From an uncultured Eubacteriales bacterium (lineage in GTDB: Bacteria; Bacillota; Clostridia; Oscillospirales; Oscillospiraceae), in NCBI GenBank assembly GCA_900556935.1, contig USQL01000015.1:1-29864 (forward strand): DNA of 29,864 bases, given 5' to 3'. Positions 14,612 through 23,653 of this stretch are shown here, in pieces. Every line of letters begins with the position of its first letter. The first letter of the stretch is position 1. The notes beneath the pieces were generated by a model. The model searched no databases. It had not been told where the DNA came from and saw only the letters and a program-made list of their open reading frames with translations. The position numbers and the translations under genes are program-made.

Positions 14612-17600
14612 TTATTCGTCAATGGTGTGGATTTCCGGGATGACCTCCTCCAGGGCGTCCAGGACGATGCGGGCGGTGTCCAGAGAGGTGAAGGTGTTCA
14701 CGCCGTTCTGGACGGCGCACTGGCGAATGGCCTGGCCGTCGTCGTAGTGCTCCCGGGAGAAGATGGAGCGGGTGTTCAGAATGTAGCTGACGAAGCCCGT
14801 GCGGATGGAGGTGAGAATCTCGTTGCTGCCGTCGCTGAGCTTCCGGCGAACCCGGGTGCGGATGCCGTGCTGCTTTAAGAAGGCGGCGGTGCCCTCGGTG
14901 GCCTCAATGTTGAAGCCCATCTGATAGAACCGGCGGGCCAGAGGCAGGCCCTCCTCCTTGTCCTCGTCCGCCAGGGTGACAATCACGGTGCCGTATTCCT
15001 TCATCTTGATGCCGGAGGCCTGCAGGGCCTTGTACAGCGCCCGGTTCAGCTTCCGGTCGTAGCCAATGGCCTCGCCGGTGGATTTCATCTCCGGGGACAG
15101 GTAGGTGTCCATACCGCCGAGCTTTGCAAAGGAGAAGGCGGGGGCTTTGACATACCACTTGTCCTGCTCCGGGCGGCGGAGCTGCACAATGCCCTGCGCC
15201 TTCAGGCTGACACCCAGCATGACCTTGGTGGCGATTTCCACCAGGGAAACCCCGGTGGACTTGCTCAGGAAGGGTACACTCCGGGAGGCCCGGGGGTTGA
15301 CCTCGATGATGTACACGTCCCCCTTCTTATCCACAATGAACTGGATGTTGAACAGGCCCTTGATGCCGAGGCCCAGCCCCAGCTTTTCCGTATATTCCGC
15401 AATGCGCTCCTTCACGGCGGCGGACAGGCTGTAGGGGGGATAGACGGAGATGGAGTCGCCGGAGTGGACACCGGTGCGCTCCACCAGCTCCATAATGCCG
15501 GGGAGGAACACCTGCTCCCCGTCGCAGATGGCATCCACCTCTACCTCTTTGCCCACGATGTAGTGGTCGATGAGCACTGGGCGCTTTTCGTCGATTTCCA
15601 CGGCGTTTTTCAGATACCGGCGGAGCATTTCCTCGTTTGCCACGATTTCCATGGCCCGGCCGCCCAGGACGAAGCTGGGCCGTACCAGTACGGGATAGCC
15701 GATTTCCGCCGCGGCGGCGATGCCGTCCGCAATATTGGTGACGGCCTTGCCCTTGGCCCGGGGGATGTTCAGCCGGTTGAGGAGGTTTTCAAATTCATAG
15801 CGGTCCTCGGCCCGGTCGATGGCGGCGCAGTCGGTGCCGATGATGGGAACCCCGCGGTCCGTCAGGCTCTGGGCCAGGTTGACGGCGGTCTGGCCGCCCA
15901 GGGAGACAATCACCCCCAGGGGCTTTTCCAGGTGGACAATGTTCATCACGTCTTCGGTGGTCAGGGGCTCGAAATACAGCTTGTCCGCGGCGGTGTAGTC
16001 TGTGGAGACGGTCTCAGGATTATTGTTGATGACAATGGCCTCGTAGCCCATGCTGCGGATGGTCCGGAGGGCATGGACGGTGGAGTAGTCGAATTCCACG
16101 CCCTGGCCGATGCGGATGGGGCCGGAGCCCAGGACGATGATCTTCTTCCGGTCCGTGACCTGGGATTCGTTTTCCTGGGCATAGGTGGAGTAGAAATAGG
16201 GCACATAGCTGTCAAACTCGCTGGCGCAGGTGTCAATCATCTTGTACACCGGGAACAGGTTCTCCCGGCAGCGGGTGTGATAAATCTCCTCCTCCGTGGT
16301 GTTCCACAGGGCGGCAATCCGCCGGTCGGAGAAGCCCATGGCCTTGGCCTGCCGCAGGTGGGGCAGGCTCCCGGGGTTCTCTTCCAGCTCCTTTTCAAAG
16401 CTTGTGATGTTTTTCAGCTTGCTCAGGAAGAAAATGCTGATGGCGGTGGCATCACAGATTCTGGCCGGGTCCATCCCCCGGGACAGAAGCTCTCCCAGGG
16501 CGTAGAGCCGGTCCGAGGGACCCTTGGCGGCGTAGTCTAAGAGCTCGGAGTCGGACCAGTGGGCGAACTTGGGAATCCGCAGGGCGTAGGCTCCATCTTC
16601 CAGGGAGCGGATGGCCTTTTGCAGGCTCTCTTCCCAACACCGGCCCACGCTCATCACCTCGCCGGTGGCCTTCATCTGGGTGGACAGGTAGTTGGAGGCG
16701 GTGGGGAACTTATCGAAGGGAAACCGGGGCATTTTGGTGACCACGTAGTCCAGCGCCGGCTCAAAGCAGGCGGGGGTGTTGGCAAGCTGGATTTCGTCCA
16801 GGTTCATGCCCACGGCGATTTTTGCGGAGACCCGGGCGATGGGATAGCCGGAGGCCTTGGAGGCCAGGGCGGAGGAGCGGGACACTCTGGGGTTGACCTC
16901 GATGACGTAGTACCGGAAGGAATGGGGGTCCAGGGCAAACTGCACGTTGCACCCGCCCCGCACATCCAGGGCCCGGATGATTTTCAGGGCGCTGTCCCGG
17001 AGCATATGGTATTCCTTATTGGTCAGGGTCTGGCTGGGGGCGACCACAATGGAGTCGCCGGTGTGAATGCCCACAGGGTCCATGTTTTCCATGTTGCATA
17101 CGGTGATGGCGGTGTCGTTGGCATCCCGAATCACCTCGTACTCCACCTCGTTGTAGCCCTTGATGCTCTTTTCCACCAGCACCTGGTGGACAGGGGACAG
17201 GGCCAGGGCGGTTTTCATCATCTCTTTGAGCTGCCCTTCGTCGTCGGCAAAGCCGCCGCCGGTGCCGCCCAGGGTAAAGGCGGGGCGGAGAATCACCGGG
17301 TAGCCGATTTGCTTCGCGGCCTCCACGGCCTCCTCCACGGAATAGGTAATCTGGGAGGGCACCACCGGCTCCCCGATGGCCTCACACAGCTCCTTGAAAA
17401 GCTCCCGGTCCTCTGCCTTTTCGATGGAGGCCACGCTGGTGCCCAGAAGCTCAATTTCGCACTCTTCCAATACGCCCTTTTTGGCAAGCTGCATGGCAAG
17501 GTTCAGCCCCGTCTGGCCGCCAATGCCGGGGACAATGGCATCGGGCCGCTCGTAGCGGCAGATCCGGGCCAAATATTCCAGTGTCAGAGGCTCCATGTAG

Positions 17601-17791
17601 ACCTTGTCGGCTACGGAGGTGTCGGTCATAATGGTGGCGGGGTTGGAGTTTGCCAGAATGACCTGGTAGCCCTCCTCTTTCAGGGCCAGACAGGCCTGGG
17701 TGCCGGCGTAGTCAAATTCCGCGGCCTGGCCGATGACAATGGGGCCGGAGCCGATGACCAGCACCTTCTTAATATCGGTTCTCTTAGGCAT
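14612..17791 (-). CDS. carB: Carbamoyl-phosphate synthase large subunit
   Basis: 1059 residues (E. coli CarB 1073). With CarA it makes carbamoyl phosphate from bicarbonate, ammonia and two ATP for pyrimidine and arginine synthesis. The internal duplication is plain: GSGPIVIGQAAEFDYAGTQA near residue 13 and GSGPIRIGQGVEFDYSTVHA near the middle each open an ATP-grasp half. EVNPRVSRSSALASKA and EVNPRASRSVPFLSKS are the paired metal/ATP sites. The C-terminal MGS-like domain (about 130 residues, GFNIEATEGTAAFLKQHGIR) would hold allosteric control. ATG at 17791 lies inside the end of carA (eight-base overlap) after GGAGGAGGG; the frame extends upstream only as the shadow of carA. Confidence 0.98.
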   Translation of the reverse strand: MPKRTDIKKVLVIGSGPIVIGQAAEFDYAGTQACLALKEEGYQVILANSNPATIMTDTSVADKVYMEPLTLEYLARICRYERPDAIVPGIGGQTGLNLAMQLAKKGVLEECEIELLGTSVASIEKAEDRELFKELCEAIGEPVVPSQITYSVEEAVEAAKQIGYPVILRPAFTLGGTGGGFADDEGQLKEMMKTALALSPVHQVLVEKSIKGYNEVEYEVIRDANDTAITVCNMENMDPVGIHTGDSIVVAPSQTLTNKEYHMLRDSALKIIRALDVRGGCNVQFALDPHSFRYYVIEVNPRVSRSSALASKASGYPIARVSAKIAVGMNLDEIQLANTPACFEPALDYVVTKMPRFPFDKFPTASNYLSTQMKATGEVMSVGRCWEESLQKAIRSLEDGAYALRIPKFAHWSDSELLDYAAKGPSDRLYALGELLSRGMDPARICDATAISIFFLSKLKNITSFEKELEENPGSLPHLRQAKAMGFSDRRIAALWNTTEEEIYHTRCRENLFPVYKMIDTCASEFDSYVPYFYSTYAQENESQVTDRKKIIVLGSGPIRIGQGVEFDYSTVHALRTIRSMGYEAIVINNNPETVSTDYTAADKLYFEPLTTEDVMNIVHLEKPLGVIVSLGGQTAVNLAQSLTDRGVPIIGTDCAAIDRAEDRYEFENLLNRLNIPRAKGKAVTNIADGIAAAAEIGYPVLVRPSFVLGGRAMEIVANEEMLRRYLKNAVEIDEKRPVLIDHYIVGKEVEVDAICDGEQVFLPGIMELVERTGVHSGDSISVYPPYSLSAAVKERIAEYTEKLGLGLGIKGLFNIQFIVDKKGDVYIIEVNPRASRSVPFLSKSTGVSLVEIATKVMLGVSLKAQGIVQLRRPEQDKWYVKAPAFSFAKLGGMDTYLSPEMKSTGEAIGYDRKLNRALYKALQASGIKMKEYGTVIVTLADEDKEEGLPLARRFYQMGFNIEATEGTAAFLKQHGIRTRVRRKLSDGSNEILTSIRTGFVSYILNTRSIFSREHYDDGQAIRQCAVQNGVNTFTSLDTARIVLDALEEVIPEIHTIDE

Positions 17792-18878
17792 GATGCTTTC
17801 CCTCCTCCATAAGCGATACGAATTGCCGGAACAGATACCGGCTGTCCTGGGGCCCGGGGGCGCTCTCCGGGTGGTATTGCACGGAGAAGACCCGGTCTTC
17901 CTTACAGGCAACCCCTTCGACGGTATTGTCCAGAAGATTGACGTGGGTGACCTGCAGGGGGGTGTCCTCCAGACTTTCGGGGACCACGGCGTAGCTGTGG
18001 TTCTGAGAGGTGATTTCAATTTTTCCGGTTTCCAGGTTTTTCACCGGATGGTTGCCGCCCCGGTGGCCGAATTTCAGCTTGTAGGTCTGGCCGCCGTAGG
18101 CCAGGGAGAGAATCTGGTGGCCCAGGCAGATGCCAAAGATGGGGGCCTTGCCCCGGAGCGCCCGGACGGTATCGATAACCACCCCCACATCCTGGGGGTC
18201 TCCGGGGCCGTTGGACAGGAAAATTCCGTCGGGCTTCATGTAGAGAATCTCCTCCACACTGGTGTTGTAGGGAACCACCGTGACGTTGCAGCCGAACTGG
18301 TTGAGTGAGCGGATAATGTTCAGCTTCATGCCGCAGTCGATGGCCACCACGTTATACTTGGCATCCGCCGTCCGGGAGTACCAGCGCTTTTTGCAGGAGA
18401 CCCGGGACACGGCATCGTGGGGGACGGGGGTGGCGGCGATGATTTCCAGGGCTGTTTCCACCGGGGTCTCCGGGGCGGTGATCAGCACCCTGCGGGAGCC
18501 CAAGTCCCGGATGCTCCGGGTGAGCTTTCGGGTGTCGATGCCGGAGATGCCGGGAATATTGTACTCCTCCAGGGATTCGGACAGGGTTTTCACCCAGCGG
18601 AAGTTGGAGGGGGTGTCGTTGTAATCATAGCAGGCCAGGCCCCCGATGGAGGGGAATTTGCACTCGTAGTCGTCCTCGGCCATGCCATAGTTGCCAATCA
18701 GGGGGTAAGTCATCACCACCATCTGGTCGGTATAGCTCAAATCGGAGACAATCTCCTGGTAACCGGCCATGGAGGTGTTGAAGACGATTTCGCAAACCCT
18801 GTCTTCATTGCTGCCAAAGCCGCAGCCGTAGTATTCGCTGCCGTCCTCCAGCACCAGCTTTCGATTGATTTTGTTCAT
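17784..18878 (-). CDS. carA: Carbamoyl-phosphate synthase small subunit (glutaminase)
   Basis: 364 residues. It hydrolyses glutamine and channels ammonia to CarB. The N-terminal CPSase small-chain domain (about 1-165, with FNTSMAGYQEIVSDLSY and SGIDTRKLTR) is followed by a class I glutamine amidotransferase with nucleophile Cys251 in GICLGHQ and the His336/Glu338 pair in HPES. Length is normal. The ATG overlaps the purF stop as ATGA, and the end overlaps carB. Confidence 0.98.
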   Translation of the reverse strand: MNKINRKLVLEDGSEYYGCGFGSNEDRVCEIVFNTSMAGYQEIVSDLSYTDQMVVMTYPLIGNYGMAEDDYECKFPSIGGLACYDYNDTPSNFRWVKTLSESLEEYNIPGISGIDTRKLTRSIRDLGSRRVLITAPETPVETALEIIAATPVPHDAVSRVSCKKRWYSRTADAKYNVVAIDCGMKLNIIRSLNQFGCNVTVVPYNTSVEEILYMKPDGIFLSNGPGDPQDVGVVIDTVRALRGKAPIFGICLGHQILSLAYGGQTYKLKFGHRGGNHPVKNLETGKIEITSQNHSYAVVPESLEDTPLQVTHVNLLDNTVEGVACKEDRVFSVQYHPESAPGPQDSRYLFRQFVSLMEEGKHHA

Positions 18879-20317
18879 GCTTGTACTCCTTCTTTCTTTT
18901 TCCGCTGGGAAAGCGGGGCTTCAAAACGGTCCTTGGCAAAGCTTTCCGGGATTTCGGTGGGATAGCGGCCGGTAAAGCAGGCATCGCAATAGCCCGCGGA
19001 GCCAATCAGCTCCTTCAGGTCCTTTGCCGGAAGATACCCCAGGCTGTCCGCACCGATGATTTTGGCAATCTCCTCTACGGAATGATGGCAGGCTATCAGA
19101 TGCTCCCGGGAGTCGATGTCCGTGCCGTAGTAGCAGGGATTCCGGAAGGGGGGCGCGGAGATACGCATATGGATTTCCTTAGCCCCCGCCTCCCGCAGCA
19201 GGGAGACAATCTGCCCGCTGGTGGTGCCCCGGACAATGGAGTCGTCGATGAGTACAATTCGTTTGCCCCGGACCTCCGAGACAATGGGGCTCAGCTTTTG
19301 CTTGACCAGGTCGATGCGGTTGTCCTGTCCCGGGGAAATAAAGGTTCTGCCGACGTACCGGTTTTTGAGGAAGCCCAGGCCGAAGGGAATGTGGGCCTCC
19401 TCGCTGTAGCCCAGGGCGGCATCCAGGCCGGAGTCCGGCACCCCCACCACCAGGTCCGCCTCTACCGGGTGACGCTTGGCCAGCAGCCGTCCGGCGGTTT
19501 TTCGGGCCTCGTGAACGCCCACGCCGTCCAGGGTGGAATCCGGGCGGGCAAAGTAGATGTACTCAAAGATGCACATGGTCCTGTTTGCTTTCCCGCAGTG
19601 GGTGCGGTCGCTGTGGAGGCCCGTTTCGTCCACGGTGACGATTTCTCCCGGCTCCAAATCCCGGAGGAAGGTGGCTCCCACGGCGGTGAGCGCACAGCTT
19701 TCCGAGGCGAAGACCGTGCCGCCGTCGGGAAGGATTCCCATGCACAGAGGCCGGAAGCCCCGCATGTCCCGGAAGGCGATGAGCTTGGCGGCGGACATGA
19801 GCACCACGGAATAAGCCCCCTCCAAAACATCCATGGCATTGCGTACCGCCATTTCAATGGAGGGGGTTTTCAGCCGCTGCTGGGCGACAATATAGGCGAT
19901 GATCTCCGTGTCCGAGGTGCCGTGAAACAAAGCGCCCCCCAGCTCCAATTGGGTTCTCAGAGCCAGGGCGTTGGAGAGATTGCCGTTGTGGGCCAGGGCC
20001 ATTTTGCCCTTCATGTGGTTGATGACAATGGGCTGGGTATTGGCCCGGTTGGTGCCGCCGGTGGTGCCGTAGCGCACATGGCCCACGGAAATATTGCCCT
20101 GGGGGTATTTTTCCAGGGACTCCCGGTCAAACACATCGGTCAGAAGTCCCAGGTCCTTGTGGGCGGTAAACAGGCCGTCGCTGCTTACAACAATGCCGCA
20201 GCTCTCCTGCCCCCGGTGCTGCAGGGCAAACAGGCCATAGTAGGTCAGGCTGCCCAGGGGCTGGACGGTGGGCGAATAGATGCCGAAGACACCGCATTCT
20301 TCGTGAAGCTCTGCCAT
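18875..20317 (-). CDS. purF: Amidophosphoribosyltransferase
   Basis: 480 residues. First committed step of purine synthesis: PRPP plus glutamine to phosphoribosylamine. The short propeptide MAELHEE precedes the N-terminal nucleophile Cys8 (CGVFGIY), which must be exposed by cleavage. The PRPP loop is IVLIDDSIVRGTTS (354-367). Cys249, Cys395, Cys444 and Cys447 (CDAC) match the four ligands of the Bacillus-type [4Fe-4S] cluster, so the enzyme should be oxygen sensitive. GGAGGAATGCAGCTATG gives a good start. It is the first gene of purF-carA-carB and has a long, structured leader. Confidence 0.97.
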   Translation of the reverse strand: MAELHEECGVFGIYSPTVQPLGSLTYYGLFALQHRGQESCGIVVSSDGLFTAHKDLGLLTDVFDRESLEKYPQGNISVGHVRYGTTGGTNRANTQPIVINHMKGKMALAHNGNLSNALALRTQLELGGALFHGTSDTEIIAYIVAQQRLKTPSIEMAVRNAMDVLEGAYSVVLMSAAKLIAFRDMRGFRPLCMGILPDGGTVFASESCALTAVGATFLRDLEPGEIVTVDETGLHSDRTHCGKANRTMCIFEYIYFARPDSTLDGVGVHEARKTAGRLLAKRHPVEADLVVGVPDSGLDAALGYSEEAHIPFGLGFLKNRYVGRTFISPGQDNRIDLVKQKLSPIVSEVRGKRIVLIDDSIVRGTTSGQIVSLLREAGAKEIHMRISAPPFRNPCYYGTDIDSREHLIACHHSVEEIAKIIGADSLGYLPAKDLKELIGSAGYCDACFTGRYPTEIPESFAKDRFEAPLSQRKKKEGVQA

Positions 20318-20399
20318 AGCTGCATTCCTCCTGATTTGGGGTATTTCCGCCTAGAAAACAAGCGGGCGGAAAAGAAAAACTTGTGGAAAATAACGAACT

Positions 20400-20469
20400 A
20401 AAAAAGAGCAAAAGCGCCCATTCTCCTCAGGAAACAGTCGTTTCCCGACGAAAATGAGCGCCTTTGCTC
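20400..20469 (-). promoter_or_regulatory. Attenuator-like hairpin in the purF-carAB leader
   Basis: On the minus strand GAGCAAAGGCGCTCATTTTC pairs with GAGAATGGGCGCTTTTGCTC and is followed by TTTTTTA, an intrinsic terminator placed between promoter and gene. The 24-base interior holds two mutually exclusive hairpins, GTCG-GGAAA-CGAC and GGAAAC-GACT-GTTTCC. I could not match it to a known riboswitch class. Confidence 0.65.
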
Positions 20470-20479
20470 ATTGATTGGC

Positions 20480-20508
20480 ATTATAGCATAGCGCGCCTGC
20501 AATGTCAA
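20480..20508 (-). promoter_or_regulatory. Consensus sigma-A promoter of purF-carA-carB
   Basis: On the minus strand: -35 TTGACA (20503-20508), 17-base spacer, -10 TATAAT (20480-20485). Both boxes are perfect. Transcription would start near 20473, at the foot of the attenuator hairpin. Confidence 0.88.
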
Positions 20509-20536
20509 TTCAAAATATCGCGGCAATCGCGCGAGC

Positions 20537-22318
20537 TTACCCCACCGCTTTGGAGGGGGTGCCGTGGGTGGAAATCCAGTAGAGAGTGTGGCGGCAGTCG
20601 GAGTTCAGGTTGATGTAGAGGTACTGGTCCTCGCCGCCCCGGTTGTAGGTGATGCTCAGGCCGCCCTCATACCGGAAGTCCTGGGTGCTGTCCGCGGGGG
20701 TGTACAGCGCCAGACTCATGAGAGAGCCGGAGGCACAGTCCTCCAAAATCGCGTCAGACAGGCCGACAAAGGTTGTAAAGGTTCTGTTCTTGCTGGGGTC
20801 CGGTTCCGCTCCGTCGTTGTTATAGAAATAGGAGTCCCCGGCGCTGGCGGAGGCAATGACCTGCCGGAATTTCTCCTCGTTCATACCCAGGGAAAGCTCC
20901 GGCCGGGACAGGTAGGGAGCCAGCCGTTCGTAGGCCGGATTCTCCCGCTCCAGCAGGTAGCGCCGCTGGAGGGTATGCCCGTTTTTCAGGTTGTAGCGCA
21001 GCTGGATGTTCAGGTAGTCCCCGGGGGTCCAGCATCCGGTGCGCTGCAAAAGACTGCCGATTACCTGGTCCTGCCAATCCCGCAGGGCACCCTGGTGGTA
21101 GGACAGAACGTCCTCAATTTCCTGGGGCTCCGTCAGGGTCAACGTCAGGTTGTCATAGGACAGCTGCACAGGAGCCAGGGTGACGCTTTCCACCTTGTCC
21201 TCCTGGGGGATATAGCGGATGACATGGAACACATCGGTGACGATGCTCAGCACGCACAGGCCGCATACGGCGAGAATTCCCCCCAACGGCACCAGCAGCC
21301 GCCAGCGGAAGACCCGGCTGGTGCGCCGCAGGAGCATGAGACCGGTGGTATAGCCCGCAATCAGCCCCAGGGGCAGGAAGAAATAGCCGGAGATGGAGCC
21401 CTTGGCCAGCTGCTTGACCCCCAGGTGGAGGAACGCGGCTACCGTCAGGGTGTAGAGCACCAGGAACAAGGGGGACAGCACCGGGAAGGCCAGCAGGTCT
21501 CCCGCGGTTTCCAGCCTCCGCCGGCGGTAGACCAGCTGGGCAATCGCCATACACACCACGCCAATCCCGGCGCAGATGCCGCTCTTGAGCCACAGATCGC
21601 CGGAGCGGACCCCGTCAAAGAAGTAGAAATACTGCCCGTCTGCCAAGCTGTTGTGGTCCAGAACGGTAAAATAGTCCCCGAAATACATGGCGACGGTGGG
21701 GCAGATTTTCGCCACCCAGCTGATGCCCACGTCCTTGCCGTAAATCAGGGGAACAAAGACCATGGCGACGAACCAGTATAGCAGCACCGTGGCAAAATTG
21801 AGAATACCGTAGGTGAGAATCATCCCCGCCCGGTTTCCCGCCAGCTGGACGGCAAGCAGAGCCGTGCCCAGATAGAATATGTATTGCAGGCACAGGGCCA
21901 GCAATGTCCAAAGGGCCACACAGGAGAGCTCCTTCCCCAAAAACAGGGACGTGGGGAGAAACACAAGACAGTTGGGCACGATGGCAAACAGAAGCCCCGC
22001 GGCCAGATGGGCACCGTAGTAACCGTCCCGGGTGACGGGCATGGCATGGAGGCTGTTGCACATCCTGGGATTTAACAGGTCCCCAAACAGGGCCTGCACC
22101 ACCACCATGGCATACAGCCCGTTGATGGCAACACCGTACCTGCTGAACCGATGGAAGCCCCGGACCAGCTGCTGCTTTTGCTCATCCAGGCCCGTGGGCT
22201 GCATTTGCAGCAGGGCCAGCATGGCAAGGCCCAGAATATAGGTGCCCCATACGGGGGCAAAGCGGGTGATGTCCGTCCTGAGGACGGTTTTGTTACAGAA
22301 GGAGACCTTCAGCTTCAT
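20537..22318 (-). CDS. ABC-2-type membrane permease of a GntR/ABC cassette
   Basis: 593 residues. Ten or so hydrophobic segments fill the first two thirds (for example YILGLAMLALLQM, ALWTLLALCLQYIFYLG, VPLGGILAVCGLCVLSIVTD), followed by an extracytoplasmic C-terminal domain of about 210 residues with no family I recognise. By its position after a YtrA-type regulator and a YtrB-like ATPase it is the membrane part of an ABC exporter or bacitracin/envelope-stress type system. ATG at 22318 follows GGGAGG at eight bases; a GTG three codons earlier is too close to that site. It overlaps the ATPase gene by 26 bases. Confidence 0.8.
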   Translation of the reverse strand: MKLKVSFCNKTVLRTDITRFAPVWGTYILGLAMLALLQMQPTGLDEQKQQLVRGFHRFSRYGVAINGLYAMVVVQALFGDLLNPRMCNSLHAMPVTRDGYYGAHLAAGLLFAIVPNCLVFLPTSLFLGKELSCVALWTLLALCLQYIFYLGTALLAVQLAGNRAGMILTYGILNFATVLLYWFVAMVFVPLIYGKDVGISWVAKICPTVAMYFGDYFTVLDHNSLADGQYFYFFDGVRSGDLWLKSGICAGIGVVCMAIAQLVYRRRRLETAGDLLAFPVLSPLFLVLYTLTVAAFLHLGVKQLAKGSISGYFFLPLGLIAGYTTGLMLLRRTSRVFRWRLLVPLGGILAVCGLCVLSIVTDVFHVIRYIPQEDKVESVTLAPVQLSYDNLTLTLTEPQEIEDVLSYHQGALRDWQDQVIGSLLQRTGCWTPGDYLNIQLRYNLKNGHTLQRRYLLERENPAYERLAPYLSRPELSLGMNEEKFRQVIASASAGDSYFYNNDGAEPDPSKNRTFTTFVGLSDAILEDCASGSLMSLALYTPADSTQDFRYEGGLSITYNRGGEDQYLYINLNSDCRHTLYWISTHGTPSKAVG

Positions 22319-23174
22319 GTGCCGCACCTCCCAGCTCGTAAATAAAGATCTCTTCCAGAGAAAGGGGCAGGATGTCGTAATAGGCGGGGTTCAACCGCTC
22401 CACCGCCGCCTGCACCCGGGGCAGCCGCCCCCGGACGATGTAGGTAGAGAGCCTGCCGGTGGTGGAACTGTGGAGAATTTCCAGCTCCCTGGGGGCGGGG
22501 CCCACCATTTGCAGCTTCACCGTGGAGCCCTGCATGTCCGCGAGGCTCTTCTCCAGCAGCATTTTTCCCCGGCGCATAATGCCCACATGGTCGCAGATGT
22601 CCTCCAGCTCCCGCAGGTTGTGGGAGGATACCAGAATGGTGGTGCCGTGGCGGGTGACATCGTCCAGCAGCAAGCTCCACACCTGCCGCCGCATCACCGG
22701 GTCCAGCCCGTCCACCGGCTCGTCCAGAATCAGAACATCCGCATGGGTGCACAGGGCCAGATGAAAGCAGGCCTGCTTCTGCATGCCCTTGCTGAACCGC
22801 CGCAGAGGGGCCTTCCGCCGGAGGCCGAAGACCTCCTGCAGTTCCTCAAACCGCTTGCCGTCAAATTTGGGGTAGAGCCCCGCGTAAAAGCTCCGCATCT
22901 CTTCCAGGCTGGCCCCGGGAAAATAGAAGGGCTCGTCGGCAATGCAGCAGATGCGCTCCTTGGCGGCCAGGTTTTCGTCAATGGGCTTGCCCTCCAGGGT
23001 GACAGTGCCGGAGTCCGGCCGGTAGACCCCGGTCAAGTGCCGGATGGCCGTGGTCTTGCCCGCACCGTTGGGGCCCAGGAGCCCATACACCGCACCCTTG
23101 GGCACGGACAGGCTCAGCCCGTCCAGGGCCTTGAAGGAGCCGAAGGTTTTTGTAACGTCATTCATTTCGAGCAT
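22293..23174 (-). CDS. ABC transporter ATP-binding protein (YtrB-like)
   Basis: 293 residues. Walker A GPNGAGKTT (34-42), a degenerate signature FSKGMQ (127-132) typical of the YtrB/EcsA-type exporters, Walker B VLILDEP (147-153) and switch His in ILVSSHNLRELE. The Q-loop position carries IADEP rather than Q, also seen in this group. The C-terminal 90 residues after the nucleotide-binding domain end in LSLEEIFIYELGG, the usual end of ABC-2 ATPases. ATG follows GGAGG at seven bases and lies inside the end of the GntR gene. Confidence 0.92.
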   Translation of the reverse strand: MLEMNDVTKTFGSFKALDGLSLSVPKGAVYGLLGPNGAGKTTAIRHLTGVYRPDSGTVTLEGKPIDENLAAKERICCIADEPFYFPGASLEEMRSFYAGLYPKFDGKRFEELQEVFGLRRKAPLRRFSKGMQKQACFHLALCTHADVLILDEPVDGLDPVMRRQVWSLLLDDVTRHGTTILVSSHNLRELEDICDHVGIMRRGKMLLEKSLADMQGSTVKLQMVGPAPRELEILHSSTTGRLSTYIVRGRLPRVQAAVERLNPAYYDILPLSLEEIFIYELGGAAHEAEGLLL

Positions 23175-23530
23175 GGTTCGTCCTCCATGATCTTCTGTGC
23201 CAGCTCCTGCCGGGTGTAGCCCATGGCCAGGAGCTTTCGCACCGTCTCCTCAAAGCTGTTGAGCACCCTTACTTCCTCCTGGGGGTCCGAGGTGGGACAG
23301 CCGCAGACAAAGCAGCCCTTGCCGGGCACCGTGGCAATCCACCCCTCCATTTCCAGCTGCCGGTAGGCCCGCTGGATGGTGTTGGGGTTGATGGAAAGCT
23401 CCACCGCCAGCTCCCGAACGCTGGGCAGTTTGTCCCCCTGCACCAGCACCCCGCCGGAGATCTGCTGACGGATATTGTCCGTAATCTGGGCATAGAGCGG
23501 ACGAATATCCCGATAATCCAGATGCAGCAT
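23162..23530 (-). CDS. GntR family regulator, YtrA subfamily
   Basis: 122 residues: a winged HTH (about 12-76, with PLYAQITDNIRQQI, PSVRELAVELSINPNTIQRA and GKGCFVCG) and only a short C-terminal tail of two helices, the hallmark of the YtrA subfamily, which has no large effector domain. ATG at 23530 follows AAAGGAGG. It is the first gene of a three-gene unit with overlaps of 13 and 26 bases. It probably represses its own operon through the palindrome at 23553-23564. Confidence 0.93.
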   Translation of the reverse strand: MLHLDYRDIRPLYAQITDNIRQQISGGVLVQGDKLPSVRELAVELSINPNTIQRAYRQLEMEGWIATVPGKGCFVCGCPTSDPQEEVRVLNSFEETVRKLLAMGYTRQELAQKIMEDEPCSK

Positions 23531-23552
23531 AGAAAGCCTCCTTTGTATGAAG

Positions 23553-23564
23553 TGTATTAATACA
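23553..23564. promoter_or_regulatory. Predicted YtrA-type operator
   Basis: The perfect 12-base palindrome TGTATTAATACA lies immediately downstream of the -10 box of the GntR promoter. GTGTA-type palindromes are the known kind of site for this subfamily. That this regulator binds it is inference. Confidence 0.65.
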
Positions 23565-23567
23565 GCA

Positions 23568-23596
23568 ATCATACCGCCAAAATCTCCCACCGTCAA
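23568..23596 (-). promoter_or_regulatory. Promoter of the GntR/ABC operon
   Basis: On the minus strand: -35 TTGACG (23591-23596), 17-base spacer, -10 TATGAT (23568-23573). Confidence 0.75.
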
Positions 23597-23653
23597 TACC
23601 GATGGGGGATTCTTAGGGAAATCTTAATGGATTTTGCCAAAAGCTTCCCCTCC

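Noticed and set aside
16559..17812. Long plus-strand open frame across carB
   Set aside because: Antisense shadow of carB with low-complexity Gly/His/Val content and no ribosome site.
18881..20401. A 506-codon open frame on the plus strand
   Set aside because: It is the antisense shadow of purF. Its composition is Gly/His/Gln-rich as expected from the reverse of a GC-rich gene, there is no domain, and purF is certain.
20400..20470. Purine, THF, preQ1, ZTP or PRPP riboswitch upstream of purF
   Set aside because: I could not place the core motifs of these classes; the element is too short and lies almost entirely within one hairpin.
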